Source of the DNA: CAWAYH01 sp963786195
Lineage (GTDB): Bacteria; Acidobacteriota; Vicinamibacteria; Vicinamibacterales; 2-12-FULL-66-21
Length of the DNA: 64,000 nt
NCBI GenBank assembly: GCA_963786195.1
Contig: CAWAYH010000013.1
Coordinates: 186,001 to 250,000 of the forward strand
Direction: 5' to 3'
Shown: in pieces, positions 38,182 through 47,479 of the stretch
Position numbering within the stretch: the stretch's first letter is position 1
How the letters are laid out: each line of letters starts with the position of its first letter
Made by a program: the position numbers and the translations under genes
Notes under the pieces: model-generated
What the model was told of the DNA's origin: nothing
The model's database searches: none
Seen by the model: the letters and a program-made list of their open reading frames with translations, nothing else

Positions 38182-39655
38182 ATGCGCTCCTACGCTCTCG
38201 TCTTCGTCTCGTTCGTGCTTGCCGCGCCCGCTGCGTTGCCGGCCCAGGTGCCGCAATGGCCGCAGTTTCGGGGTCCCGGTGGCACCGGGTTCTCCGAAGA
38301 CGGAAACGCTCCGGTGGAACTGGCTGCCACCGCGCGGAAATGGTCCATCGAGCTGCCGCCGGGACATTCCTCTCCGAGCATCTGGGGCAATCGCGTGTTC
38401 GTGACCGCAGCGGAAAAGACCGCTCGAGAGCTTCAGCTCCTGTGCCTGGACCGGAGCACCGGGAAGACGCTGTGGCGCCGCAGCGTGACAGCCGAGAGCC
38501 TCGAGAAGCTTCACGAGTTGGGTAGTCCGGCAACGGCGACACCCCTTCTGGACGGAGAGCGGGTGTACGCTTACTTCGGCTCGTTCGGGCTGATCGCTTT
38601 CGACTTCGACGGGCAGGAGCGCTGGCGCCTGCCACTACCGGTCGCGACCCATCCGTTCGGCAGCGGGACATCACCGATTCTCGCAGGTGAGGCGGTCGTT
38701 CTCAGCCGTGACCAGAATCCTGAGGGGTATCTGCTCGCCGTCGATCGCCGCACGGGAAAGACGCTCTGGAAGCAGCCGTACACGGTCGTCAATGGTCCGG
38801 GTGCAGCCGGCACCTCTACCCCGGTGCTCTGGAAGGACGACATCATCGTCCATCGTGGAACGGAAGTCGTCGCTTTCGATCGCCGTGACGGCACCCGCAC
38901 GTGGTGGATCAACATCAGGTCAACGAGTACAAGCACTCCGGCGCCGGGCCAGGATGCCCTGTACGTCGCAACGTGGTTCCCGGTCGGGGAACCAGATTTG
39001 CGAGTACCAATCCCTGATTTCAGAACTCTGCTGAAGCAGGGGGACAAGAACGCCGACGGCATGCTCACCCCGGAGGAGTTCCCCGACAGCATCCAGCTGG
39101 CTCAGCGCATCGAAGTCGTTGTCAAAGGCGCCAACATCGCGTTCCCCGGGAAGGCGATCGCCGGCATGGTCGATCGGAACAAGGATGGCAAGGTCGAGCA
39201 GGCGGAGTGGGATGGTTTTCTCGCGAGCTTTACGACGACGGACCATGGCCTGCTGGCGATCAAGCCGGGAGGCCAGGGAAACGTCACGTCAACGCACATA
39301 CAATGGCGAGAGGGCCGCGGCGTGCCGGAAGATACCACCCCGCTCGTCACCCGCAGCCGTGTATACATGGTGACCAACGGCGGCATCGTGTCGTGCCTGG
39401 ATGCTGCGATCGGGCGCTCTGCGCTTCCGTACACGCCTCGGCGCAGGTGGCGCCTACTACGCCTCTCCGGTGATGGCTGGCGAGCACGTCTACTTCTCGT
39501 CCAGTGACGGCGTCGTTTCCGTAATCCGGGATGCCGACGAGTTCCACCTCATCGCCAGGAGCGAGATCGGCGAGCCGGTGTTCGCTACGCCGGCCATCGC
39601 GCAGGGCACAGTGTATGTGCGCGCAGGTGCGCATCTCTATGCGTTCGGAAAGTAA
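38182..39655 (+). CDS. Exported PQQ-type beta-propeller with internal EF-hand pair (one frame break)
   Basis: About 490 residues. Signal peptide to ALPAQ, then PQWPQFRGPGGTG, the usual propeller opening, and blades with LLCLDRSTGKTLWRRSV, LIAFDFDGQERWRLP and LLAVDRRTGKTLWKQPY. Between blades lies a calcium-binding EF-hand pair, DKNADGMLTPEEF and DRNKDGKVEQAEW (about residues 290-345). The frame changes at about 39415 and continues as GAYYASPVMAGEHVYFSSSD to YVRAGAHLYAFGK. The insertion of EF-hands in a propeller suggests calcium-dependent extracellular function. Confidence 0.85.
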
Positions 39656-39681
39656 TAGCCCGTTGGAGGAGGTCACATGTC

Positions 39682-39945
39682 ATGACGATCGAAGACTTGG
39701 TGGCTCTCACAAACGGACTGACCGTGACCGCTTGCGGCAACACGCTCGTCTGTGACCGCACCCGCATCACGGCGGTCAGAAACGACGCGATCGATATGAC
39801 GTTCTTGATGGCAGGGACGGATTTCGTGCCGCGCCTGCGGCTGTTGCGCGAGCGCGTGCTCAGCGCCACGCGCGACGAGGTGACGAAGATCGTCGAACGG
39901 GTCGTGCAGAGCGCAATCGGCTGCCATAGCAGCAACGCGGGTTAG
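39682..39945 (+). CDS. Hypothetical protein, 87 residues
   Basis: ATG preceded by GGAGGAGG about twelve bases upstream. No signal peptide; MTIEDLVALTNGLTVTACGN and TRDEVTKIVERVVQ suggest a small mixed alpha/beta protein. The last codons (SSNAG) lie inside the direct repeat that starts at 39929. No family recognised. Confidence 0.55.
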   Translation: MTIEDLVALTNGLTVTACGNTLVCDRTRITAVRNDAIDMTFLMAGTDFVPRLRLLRERVLSATRDEVTKIVERVVQSAIGCHSSNAG

Positions 39946-40247
39946 GTCGCTGCGCGAATGATTTCAGCTGACCGCACTTCGGGCAACGAAATGTCACAAT
40001 CGGTAGCTGCTCCTTGTCGCCTAACTTCAGCCCTTTCCAAAAACTCGGCTCTGCTGTTCCCTTGACCCATGAAGACTGTTCGCTGCGGTCAGTTCCATAG
40101 CTGAAATCGACGATGAAACCGGCATCCATTGGCACCTGGCAGTCAGGGCATACGGGCGATGGCTGCGACACGGTTCTCCTTTGCGATGCTCCAGCGAGTA
40201 TGACCGACGTGAATACTAGTCTGCACGGGTCAGAAGGCTCAACGGGA
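39929..40247. repeat. Direct repeat, copy 1 (about 320 bases)
   Basis: Begins AGCAGCAACGCGGGTTAGG and runs to about CACGGGTCAGAAGGCTCAAC. It matches 43497-43816 in the same orientation at an estimated 85-90% identity over its length, with small indels. It contains a minus-strand zinc-ribbon gene and the last codons of the preceding plus-strand gene. Together the copies bracket the small zinc-ribbon frame, the cold-shock gene and the sulfatase gene. Confidence 0.8.
39942..40171 (-). CDS. Zinc-ribbon protein, copy 1 (probable 3' frame break)
   Basis: GTG start. Reads VSQPSPVCPDCQVPMDAGF, IVDFSYGTDRSEQSSWVKGT, LKLGDKEQLPIVTFRCPKCG and QLKSFAQ: two CPxC pairs (CPDC and CPKC) making a zinc ribbon of the DUF6487-like type. 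In copy 2 the gene ends FAQAT at 43511; here one base is missing near 39950, so the literal frame runs on to 39860. About 75 residues expected. Confidence 0.65.
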
Positions 40248-40363
40248 ACCGCTTGGATTGACGGGAAACCACCGAAAATGCGCTGGATGCTGTCTCTTGC
40301 ACCCATCAAATGCACGTCCAGAAATGAACAGCGAGGGCGCGGGGAACCGCGTATGCTTGCGTC

Positions 40364-40567
40364 ATGGGATCACCTCACATCAGCGAGCCGTCCTGCCCAC
40401 ATTGCCGCGGTACGACGCTGCGGAACACGCGAGTCAGCCGATCGGGCTGTTACCGCATCTGTGGGGGCTGCAATCACATGTGGCACGTGACAGGAGAGGC
40501 GCTGCGCGCAGAAAAGGCACCCCTTCCTACTCGTCGCCGCACCGCCTCTGCCATTCCAACAAGTTGA
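40364..40567 (+). CDS. Possible small zinc-ribbon protein
   Basis: 67 residues beginning MGSPHISEPSCPHCRGTTL, with a second pair in GCYRICGGCNHMWHV, so two CxxC knuckles appropriate for a zinc ribbon. The basic C-terminal half is of doubtful quality and no ribosome site is obvious. Plausible but not certain. Confidence 0.4.
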   Translation: MGSPHISEPSCPHCRGTTLRNTRVSRSGCYRICGGCNHMWHVTGEALRAEKAPLPTRRRTASAIPTS

Positions 40568-40667
40568 GCCGCGCGCCGGCCCACGCGTTCACCGGTCCGT
40601 GGATCCAAGTAAGAGGGGACTGAGCAGTAGGAATTGTCCGCGCGAAAATCTACGATCTTGAGGTGCG

Positions 40668-40874
40668 ATGATGACGGGACAGATTCGAACGTTACGAGTC
40701 GACAAAGGGTTTGGGTTCATTAAGGGCGACGGAGGAAGCGAATACTTCTTCCACAAGAGTGCGGTGTATGGCGAGGGGCTCGAGGATCTGCGTGAGGGTG
40801 ACAGCGTCGAGTTCGACGTTGGCCAGGGACCAAAAGGCCCGCGCGCCGAGAACGTCCGGCGCACGTCCACCTAA
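40668..40874 (+). CDS. Cold-shock domain protein (CspA family)
   Basis: 68 residues, one cold-shock OB-fold domain. RNP1 is KGFGFIKGDGG and RNP2 is EYFFHKSAVYG, where the second motif normally reads VFVH, a modest divergence. TGAGGTG precedes the ATG pair. An RNA- or single-strand DNA-binding chaperone is expected. Confidence 0.9.
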   Translation: MMTGQIRTLRVDKGFGFIKGDGGSEYFFHKSAVYGEGLEDLREGDSVEFDVGQGPKGPRAENVRRTST

Positions 40875-41061
40875 AGGACCGACGGACCAAGGCATCGACA
40901 CGGCGGCTTCCTCCGCTTGAGCTTCCTTCCGTGTTTTCAACGGGCCGATACCCTCATCAAGTCATGACGCAGTGGCGCATCGCGAAGCGTCGCTCGCGCC
41001 GATCGCGCGGACCGCATCAGCGGCTTGCGCGATCGGCGGGTTGATCGGTGAGAGAGAGACC

Positions 41062-43430
41062 TTACTGCCGCGCCATAGCGACCCGGATGGCCGTTTCCGG
41101 CGTCGACCAGGTGGTCGGCGTCCTCCGCGGCCTCTGCGATCGCGAGCTGCACGCCCTTGACCTGGCCGTTGAAGGCGTTGCCATGTGGGCCGTAGTCCGG
41201 GGACACCGGCGCGCCGGTGTCCTCGCCCACATCGCAGCCGTCGTCGGCAGAGAAGACGTTCGCCAGGGTGGCCTCGACGGCTCCTTCGCCGACCTTCTTG
41301 CCGTCGGTGTACAGCGTGACGGTGCCGCCCTTGCCCAGGCCGCCACCGGCATAGGCGAACTCCATGCGCACCTGGTGCGCGCCGGCTGGAATCGGCGTCG
41401 TCGCTTCGACCATGAAGTGCTTGAAGCCGCCCCAGTTGTAGCAGTATTTGAGCTTGCCGCCGTTGGCGTAGAGGCTCCAGCCGCCGATGTTCGCGCCCTG
41501 GGCGATGATGACGCCCTCGGCGCCCTTCTCCGGCACCACGATCTCGGCCGTGATGGAGTGCGACTTGTTCTTGATGCTCAGAACGCAGTTCTCCGACAGC
41601 CGTCCCATGCCGCCGAACAGGAGTTGGGTCTTGCCTTCGATCAACACCGGACGGCCAGCCAGGTCCGGGTTGATTCGCTCGACCAGCCGATCGTCGAGGG
41701 GCAGCACGTTGTAGCGCGTCGCCTCGATGAGCCAGAGCCGCTGCAGCTCGCGGAGCTTCTCCGGCATCTCCTTGGCGAGATTCTTCGACTGGCTCCAGTC
41801 CTTGCTGGTGTCGTAGAGCTCCCAGACGTCATCGTCGAGCGCCGGCGGCTTTTCTTTCGACCAGGGGTATGTGTGCCTCGTCACCGCCGTCCAACCCTGG
41901 TGGTAGATGCCGCGGTTGCCGAACATCTCGAAGTACTGCGTCTCGTGCCGCTCTGCCGCCTTGGCGTCGTTGAACGCGTAGAGCATGCTGACGCCTTCGA
42001 TCGGGGACTGCGCCAGGCCGTTCACCGACAGCGGCTCGGGGATGCCTGCCGCTTCGAGGATCGTCGGCGCGACGTCGATCACGTGGCTGAACTGCGAGCG
42101 GATCTCGCCCTTGGCCTTGATGCCCTTCGGCCAGTGGACGATCGTGCCGTTGCGCGTGCCGCCCCAGTGCGACGCGACCTGCTTGGTCCACTGGTACGGC
42201 GTGTTCATCGCGTGCGCCCAGCCGACGGCGTAGTGGTTGTACGACTCGGGTCCACCGAGCTTGTCGATCCGCGCGGTGAGGTATTCGGTGTCTCGAGCGC
42301 CTGCAGGCCGTTGAAGTAGCTCATCTCGTTGTAGCAGCCGTTGAGCGACCCTTCGGCGGAGGCGCCGTTGTCGCCGGCGATGTAGTAGATGAGCGTGTTG
42401 TCGGCGATGCCCAGCGTGGTCAGCGAGTCGACCAGCCGGCCGACATGGTGATCGGTGTATCCATGAAGCCGGCGTACACCTCCATCTCGCGGCGCAGCAC
42501 GGGCTTGAACGGCTCCGGCATGTCGTCCCACGCCGGGATTTCCTTGTGGCGCGCCGTGAGCTGACAGTCCGCCGGAATGACCCCCAGCTTCTTCTGGCGT
42601 GCGAACGTTTCCTCGCGCAGCTTGTCCCAGCCGCCGTCGAACTTGCCCTTGTACTTGTCGGCCCACTCCTTCGGCACGTGGTGCGGCGCGTGCGTCGCGC
42701 CCGGCGCGAAGTAGATGAAGAACGGCTTGTCAGGGGCGAGACTTTTCTGCTGCCCGATCCAGGCAATCGCCTTGTCGGTCATGTCTTCGACCAGGTGGTA
42801 GCCCTCTTCGGGGGTTTTCTCCGGCTCCACCGACGTGGTGCCCTCGTAGAGCGTCGGATACCACTGGTTGGCCTCGCCGCCGATGAAGCCGTAGAAGTAC
42901 TCGAAACCGCCGCCGCCGGTGGGCCAGGCATCGAACGGCCCGGCCGGACTCGTCTCCCAGACCGGCACTTCGTGGCACTTGCCGAACTGCGCCGTGGAGT
43001 AGCCGTTGAGTTTCAGCGTCCGGGCCAGCGGTGACATCGAATTGGGGAGCACCGAGCAGTAACCCGGCGCGCCGGTGGCAATCTCGGTGATGCCGCCCAT
43101 TCCAACGGAATGGTGGTTGCGGCCCGTCAGCAGCGCTTGCCGCGTGGGCGAGCAGAGCGCCGTCGTGTGAAAGCGGCTGAACTTCAGCCCACCGGCTGCC
43201 AATTTTTCCGCGGTCGGAGTCTGGCAGGGCCCGCCGAAGGCGCTGGTCGCGCCGAAGCCCAGCGTCGTCGATGAGGACAATCAGGACGTTGGGTGCACCG
43301 TGAGGTGGGCGCAGTCGCTCGATCGGCGGAAACTTCGATGCCGGATCCTTCGCGTCGAAGGTGATCAGCCCTTCTTCCCCGTGTTCGGCATCGGAAGATG
43401 AGAGCGATGCTTCTGGTCGTGTGGACTCAT
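41062..43430 (-). CDS. Arylsulfatase-type sulfatase (about five frame breaks)
   Basis: About 780 residues from the ATG at 43430 (GAGGAG seven bases upstream). Key pieces across frames: PPHGAPNVLIVLIDD (metal-binding Asp pair), the formylglycine signature CSPTRQALLTGRN, GKCHEVPVWETSPAGPFDAW, FFIYFAPGATHAPHHVPKEW, LIYYIAGDNGASAEGSLNG, HWGGTRNGTIVHWPKG and VIDVAPTILEAAGIPEP. A C-terminal lectin-like region (VRMEFAYAGGGLGKGGTVTL) ends ETAIRVAMARQ. Breaks are near 43385, 43270, 42440, 42300 and 41095. No signal peptide is visible. Cys to formylglycine conversion would need a maturase. Confidence 0.9.
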
Positions 43431-43496
43431 GCCGTTTCTCCTCTGAGATTCTCGCCGGGTTTTTTCGTGGCACCACAAAGAATCGAGGGGTTCGCC

Positions 43497-43816
43497 AGCA
43501 GCAACGCGGGTTAGGTCGCCTGCGCGAATGATTTCAGCTGACCGCACTTCGGGCAACGAAATGTCACAATCGGTAGCCGCTCCTTGCCGCCTAGCTCAGC
43601 CCTTTCCACCAAACTCGGCTCTGCTGTTCCCTTTACCCATGAAGACTGTTCGCTGCGGTGAGTTCCAGGTGAAATCGACGATGAAACCGGAATCCATTGG
43701 CACCTTGCAGTCAGGGCATGCGGGCGATGGCTGCGACACGGTTCCTCCTTTGCGATGCACCTGCGGGTATGACCGACCTGACTAGTAGTATGCACGGGTC
43801 CGAACGCTCAACGGGA
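43497..43816. repeat. Direct repeat, copy 2 (about 320 bases)
   Basis: Second copy of the element at 39929-40247, beginning AGCAGCAACGCGGGTTAGG directly upstream of the sulfatase gene and ending near CGAACGCTCAACGGG. The left edge is sharp: the bases before AGCAGC differ completely between copies. Confidence 0.8.
43511..43739 (-). pseudogene. Zinc-ribbon protein, copy 2 (frame break)
   Basis: Counterpart of the gene at 39942-40171. It retains the C-terminal half RSEQSSWVKGTAEPS, ERLPIVTFRCPKCGQLKSF and AQAT with a proper stop, but a deletion near 43668 (the copy-1 bases CATAGC are shortened) puts the N-terminal CPxC half in another frame. Confidence 0.6.
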
Positions 43817-43827
43817 CGCGGCGGAAA

Positions 43828-44395
43828 TCATATGGCGTCCGGCGCCGCGCTGGTCGCGGCGCCAGGCTTCGCTTGACTCAGAGCGCCCGCGCGCCGCTCG
43901 ATCGAGCCGGCAAGCGTCTGCATCGCTTCGAGCACGCTCTGGCATTTCTTCGTGTCGAAGTTGGGCGGGAAGTCGAAGGTGAAGAGCGAGGCGGCTTTGG
44001 TCGGCGCCCACCGTGCCTTCAGGCAGCCCTCCTCGTGTTTCAGCATGAACTCGTGCTTCACCTCGAGTGCAAACAGTGCCAGTTCGCCGTCCCGATCGGA
44101 CCTGTAGCCGGCGAACTCGTACGATTCCATCAGCACTGCGGCGGATGTCTCCATGGACACTATGAGGTTTCGAGGAGTATTCCCCCTGACCGTTCTGCAA
44201 CATGACGACGACTTTCCGGCCGCGAAACTCTCCTTTCAGGAACGCGCGCTTGGCCACCATGTTTTCGAGACCGTGAACGAACTCCGGCCGATCGAGCAGC
44301 GTCGCCACGTCTGTCAGAAAGCGAGGTTCCTTGCGCGCGAACGCGCTCCACAAGCCCCACGACAACAACAGTGTGGCGACCAGTAACGAGAACAT
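43828..44395 (-). CDS. Membrane-anchored hypothetical protein (one frame break)
   Basis: About 188 residues. An N-terminal helix (MFSLLVATLLLSWGLWSAF) anchors the protein; then LTDVATLLDRPEFVHGLENM, FLKGEFRGRKVVVMLQNGQG in the first frame and, after about 44160, METSAAVLMESYEFAGYRSD, ELALFALEVKHEFMLKHEEG and TFDFPPNFDTKKCQSVLEAM in the second. No family recognised. It ends about 12 bases from the edge of repeat copy 2. Confidence 0.6.
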
Positions 44396-44566
44396 GGAGC
44401 GTTGGAAAGGGGGAGACTATTGATTCTGGGGAATCGCGGCGGTGTCGTCAATAGACAGAAACGTGATTCGGACGACGGAACTGTCATCAATCATGGTTCG
44501 AACTGACGTCGCAGGGGTTCGAGAGTAACCAAACGCTGACCGGATCTCGTTTTGCGTCGGACGAGA

Positions 44567-45322
44567 ATGATGTCGCGCAGTTGGGAATGGGGCCCGCCTG
44601 GACTCGAGACCCCGACGAAGGTCCCACACGCGAAGGGTCCCTTCATCGCTGCGGCCTTCGGCCTGGCGGTCATCGTCGGCGTCCCGTGGTGCCAGAACAC
44701 GTTCGGCTCCGTCGATCTGTTGACGGGCAATCGGGCGTGCCCTGTCATTCCGTCCCAGGTCCGGAGCTGGTCGGTCGTGGGTGACATGCGCGAACCCGGA
44801 GAGGCGGCCAATCTTCAGAAGTGGATCGCGCGGCATCCGCGCCAGATCAACAAGCAGTATGGCGCCTTCTGCGATACGCTGCTGCATGTGGCCGCAGAGT
44901 GGGGACGGGAGGATCTCGCGGACCTGCTCATCGCTGCAGGCGCGGACGTCGAGGCGCGCAACGAGAGCGACCAGCGGCCGCTCCACGTCGCGGCGCGGTA
45001 CGGACGTCCGACGGTTGTGAAACTCCTATTGGCCCGAGGTGCCGATGTCGGCGCGAGCAACTGGCGCGCGCACACGCCGCTCCACGCCGCTTCCTGTGGC
45101 CTCGGCGGTCAGTCGACCATCCAGGCCCGCCTCCAGATCGCGACGCTGCTCCTTGCGGCGGGCGCCGACGTGAACGCACGAGAACAAGGCAGCGGCTTCA
45201 CGCCGCTGCGATGTGCCACGTCGTACGAGAGCCGCAACGCGGCGATGGCCGCGTTGCTGTTCGCGCATGGCGCCGACCCGAGTGGCGCCGACGAGCCACC
45301 CGGTCCCGGCGGTCGCCGCTGA
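44567..45322 (+). CDS. Ankyrin-repeat protein with N-terminal membrane segment
   Basis: About 251 residues from ATG 44567. A hydrophobic stretch (FIAAAFGLAVIVGVPWC) near residue 30 is followed by ankyrin repeats: TLLHVAAEWGREDLADLLIA, AGADVEARNESDQRPLHVAA, RYGRPTVVKLLLARGADVGA, ATLLLAAGADVNAREQGSGF and MAALLFAHGADPSG. Probably four or five repeats, anchored in the membrane. Convergent with the glycosyltransferase gene. Confidence 0.75.
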   Translation: MMSRSWEWGPPGLETPTKVPHAKGPFIAAAFGLAVIVGVPWCQNTFGSVDLLTGNRACPVIPSQVRSWSVVGDMREPGEAANLQKWIARHPRQINKQYGAFCDTLLHVAAEWGREDLADLLIAAGADVEARNESDQRPLHVAARYGRPTVVKLLLARGADVGASNWRAHTPLHAASCGLGGQSTIQARLQIATLLLAAGADVNAREQGSGFTPLRCATSYESRNAAMAALLFAHGADPSGADEPPGPGGRR

Positions 45323-45543
45323 ATTCGACACGCCCTTCGACGCGCACGTCTGTATTCCACCAATCCAGCATCAAGCCATTCTCAGCGGCGCAATGTACGG
45401 GGCGCTCATTGGCGCCGCAATCAGCACCCGTCGCGACGATCATCGTCCCCACGGCATGGTGGTGCCGGTGGTGGTGAGACTGTTTCCCGGGGTGACCTTT
45501 GGTGATTCAGGTCTACTTGGAGTCCAACGGCGGAATCGGCCAT

Positions 45544-46689
45544 TCAGCCAGTCGCTGCACGTGAGGCTGCTGGGAGGAGCGCGTCAGCGATCTCGCTCGC
45601 TGCGCCAGGCCGTCCCAGTCGCCGGGCCCGTTCCTGCATCGTCGACAGGCGCGCGGGATCGTCGAGAAGGCGATCGATCTTCCATGCGATGACGGGCAGG
45701 TTGTTACAGCGAATCGCCGCGCCCTGCTCCAGCAGGTGATCCGCGTTGCGCTCCTCCTGGCCGGGGATCGGGTTGACGACGACAAGCGCGAGTCCCCGTG
45801 CGAGGGCCTCGGAGGTCGTCAGCCCGCCAGGCTTCCCCACCAGCAGGTCCGCCGCCGCCATCAGTTCGTGCATCTCTGAAGTGAATCCGATCGCCTTGAT
45901 CGTGACGTTGCCGCCGCCGGGCACTGTGGCCACTTTCTCGACGCGGCGCCTGAGATCCTCGCTACGTCCGCAGATTACGACTACTTGAGCCGGGTGCGTG
46001 AGCTGCTTCATGCTGCTGACGATATGTTCGACCGGGCCGACGCCGAAGCCTCCGGCGGCAATCAGGATGGTCGTGCGGTCCGGCTCCAGCCCGTGCTTCC
46101 GCCGCAGCGCCTGCTTGTCGAACGGTGTGGCGAACCGCGGGTCGATCGGAATGCCGGACACCGTGATCCTCTCGGCGGGAATCCCCAGACGCTCGAGGTG
46201 CACGCGCGTCTCGTCGAGGGCCACGAAGTAGCGGTCGACGTGGCGGTAAAGCCACATCCCATGAACATCGAAGTCGGTGACGACGACCGCCAGCCGTGCG
46301 CGGAGCCGCCGCCGGGCCTTGAGCCAGGAGACGATTTCGGCCGGCAGGAAGTGCGTGCACACCGCCCAGACGGGATCGTAGCTCTTGATCAGCTCGACGA
46401 ACGGTCGGGTGTTGAGCTGATCCCACGCCAGCCGTCGGCGCTCGTACTTCCAGGGTTTGTCCAGGTGATCGTAGAGGAGGCCCAGCGCCTGGGGCGCGTG
46501 GTTCACCAGGTCGATATAGGCCTTCTGATACAGGCGGCGGAACATCTTCGTGGTGTGGTCGAGCGCGTCGACGTGGCGAACGTCGCAGGTGCTTTTCGCA
46601 CAAACGGCTTGCTCGATTGCCTGCGCGGCGCGGAGGTGGCCGGCGCCCGCTGATGCGGAAAGGATCAGGATTCGTGCGGGCTGGTGCAT
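45544..46689 (-). CDS. MGDG-synthase-type glycosyltransferase (GT28)
   Basis: 381 residues. N-terminal acceptor domain begins ILILSASAGAGHLRAAQAIE, the glycine/His loop of monogalactosyldiacylglycerol synthases, with HVDALDHTTKMFRRLYQKAY. The C-terminal donor domain has GFGVGPVEHIVSSM, VVVICGRSEDLRRRV and GKPGGLTTSEALARGLALV (UDP-sugar binding loop). Such enzymes transfer galactose or glucose from a UDP-sugar to diacylglycerol at the inner membrane. The donor sugar cannot be stated. Confidence 0.88.
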   Translation of the reverse strand: MHQPARILILSASAGAGHLRAAQAIEQAVCAKSTCDVRHVDALDHTTKMFRRLYQKAYIDLVNHAPQALGLLYDHLDKPWKYERRRLAWDQLNTRPFVELIKSYDPVWAVCTHFLPAEIVSWLKARRRLRARLAVVVTDFDVHGMWLYRHVDRYFVALDETRVHLERLGIPAERITVSGIPIDPRFATPFDKQALRRKHGLEPDRTTILIAAGGFGVGPVEHIVSSMKQLTHPAQVVVICGRSEDLRRRVEKVATVPGGGNVTIKAIGFTSEMHELMAAADLLVGKPGGLTTSEALARGLALVVVNPIPGQEERNADHLLEQGAAIRCNNLPVIAWKIDRLLDDPARLSTMQERARRLGRPGAASEIADALLPAASRAATG

Positions 46690-46752
46690 GCTAATGCTTC
46701 TCAGTGCGTTCGATCATCGGGACTGGTGATTCTAACGTGACCGCGACGAGGA

Positions 46753-47310
46753 TCAGAACTTTACCGAAACGGCGACTCCTCGGCGTCCGTCGAGGAACAG
46801 CGGTGAAATGCTGACGTGGCCCCCGCCGCCGGGCTTCTCGTAGATCACCTGCCGGCGTGTGATCAGCGCGTCTATCCCCGCGCCAGCTGCCGCGCCGATC
46901 CCGGTGAAGGCCACCATCCCCGTCACCACGCCAATCGGAATCGGTCCGCCGCCGTCATCCATGGTCGCCAGGAGCGCCAGCATGGCCAAGCCGTATCCCG
47001 CTCCCGCGGCACCGCCGATGATGGCCCCGTTCTGCAAGGAGTCGCTCCGGCGCTGGCGGATCTTTGCGACGTCGCGTTCGCCGAGTTGCCGGGCTCCGGC
47101 CTTGGTGACCAGCGTCAACTCATCGCGGGACAACTTCCCGATTCGCCCCTCGGCTTCTCGGCCCGTCATATCAACGATGCTGATCTTGTCGCCTGGCTTG
47201 ACCAGAACGCTGAGCTGGTCGAACGACGAGGCGACACCCTGCGCGTCGACTCGAGTTGCGCCGGCGCAGAGAAGAAGAAACACCGCGCCCCCAATCGTCG
47301 TGCGGATCAT
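46753..47310 (-). CDS. Exported hypothetical protein, 185 residues
   Basis: The ATG at 47310 has GGAGGG five bases upstream and gives the signal peptide MIRTTIGGAVFLLLCAGATR ending near VDAQG. A short SH3-like or Sm-like beta stretch follows (SVLVKPGDKISIVDMTGREA, IGKLSRDELTLVTKAG), then a Gly-rich hydrophobic hairpin (NGAIIGGAAGAGYGLAMLAL) of the glycine-zipper type and a beta-rich end. Common in Acidobacteria; function unknown. Confidence 0.65.
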   Translation of the reverse strand: MIRTTIGGAVFLLLCAGATRVDAQGVASSFDQLSVLVKPGDKISIVDMTGREAEGRIGKLSRDELTLVTKAGARQLGERDVAKIRQRRSDSLQNGAIIGGAAGAGYGLAMLALLATMDDGGGPIPIGVVTGMVAFTGIGAAAGAGIDALITRRQVIYEKPGGGGHVSISPLFLDGRRGVAVSVKF

Positions 47311-47479
47311 GCTGCCCTCCATGGATAAGGCGCAAGTCGCGGGAATTGGGGCTCAGTTGAAAGGGTTAGCTGAGACTCACAAAAAGATGGCTAACGCCAG
47401 GTGGCGTGAGCGGATCACTGGTGTCGTCGTAGACTGATCCAGGGCGAGAACGCAAATCAGGGGGCAGACACCTCCTGCC

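Noticed and set aside
39929..40030. Possible integron attC site (GTTAGGT near 39942 and GCCTAAC near 40019, matching the core-site consensus)
   Set aside because: The two core-like sites are in the wrong order and orientation for an attC, the second lies in coding sequence and is not conserved in the other repeat copy, and no matching partner site or integrase is present.
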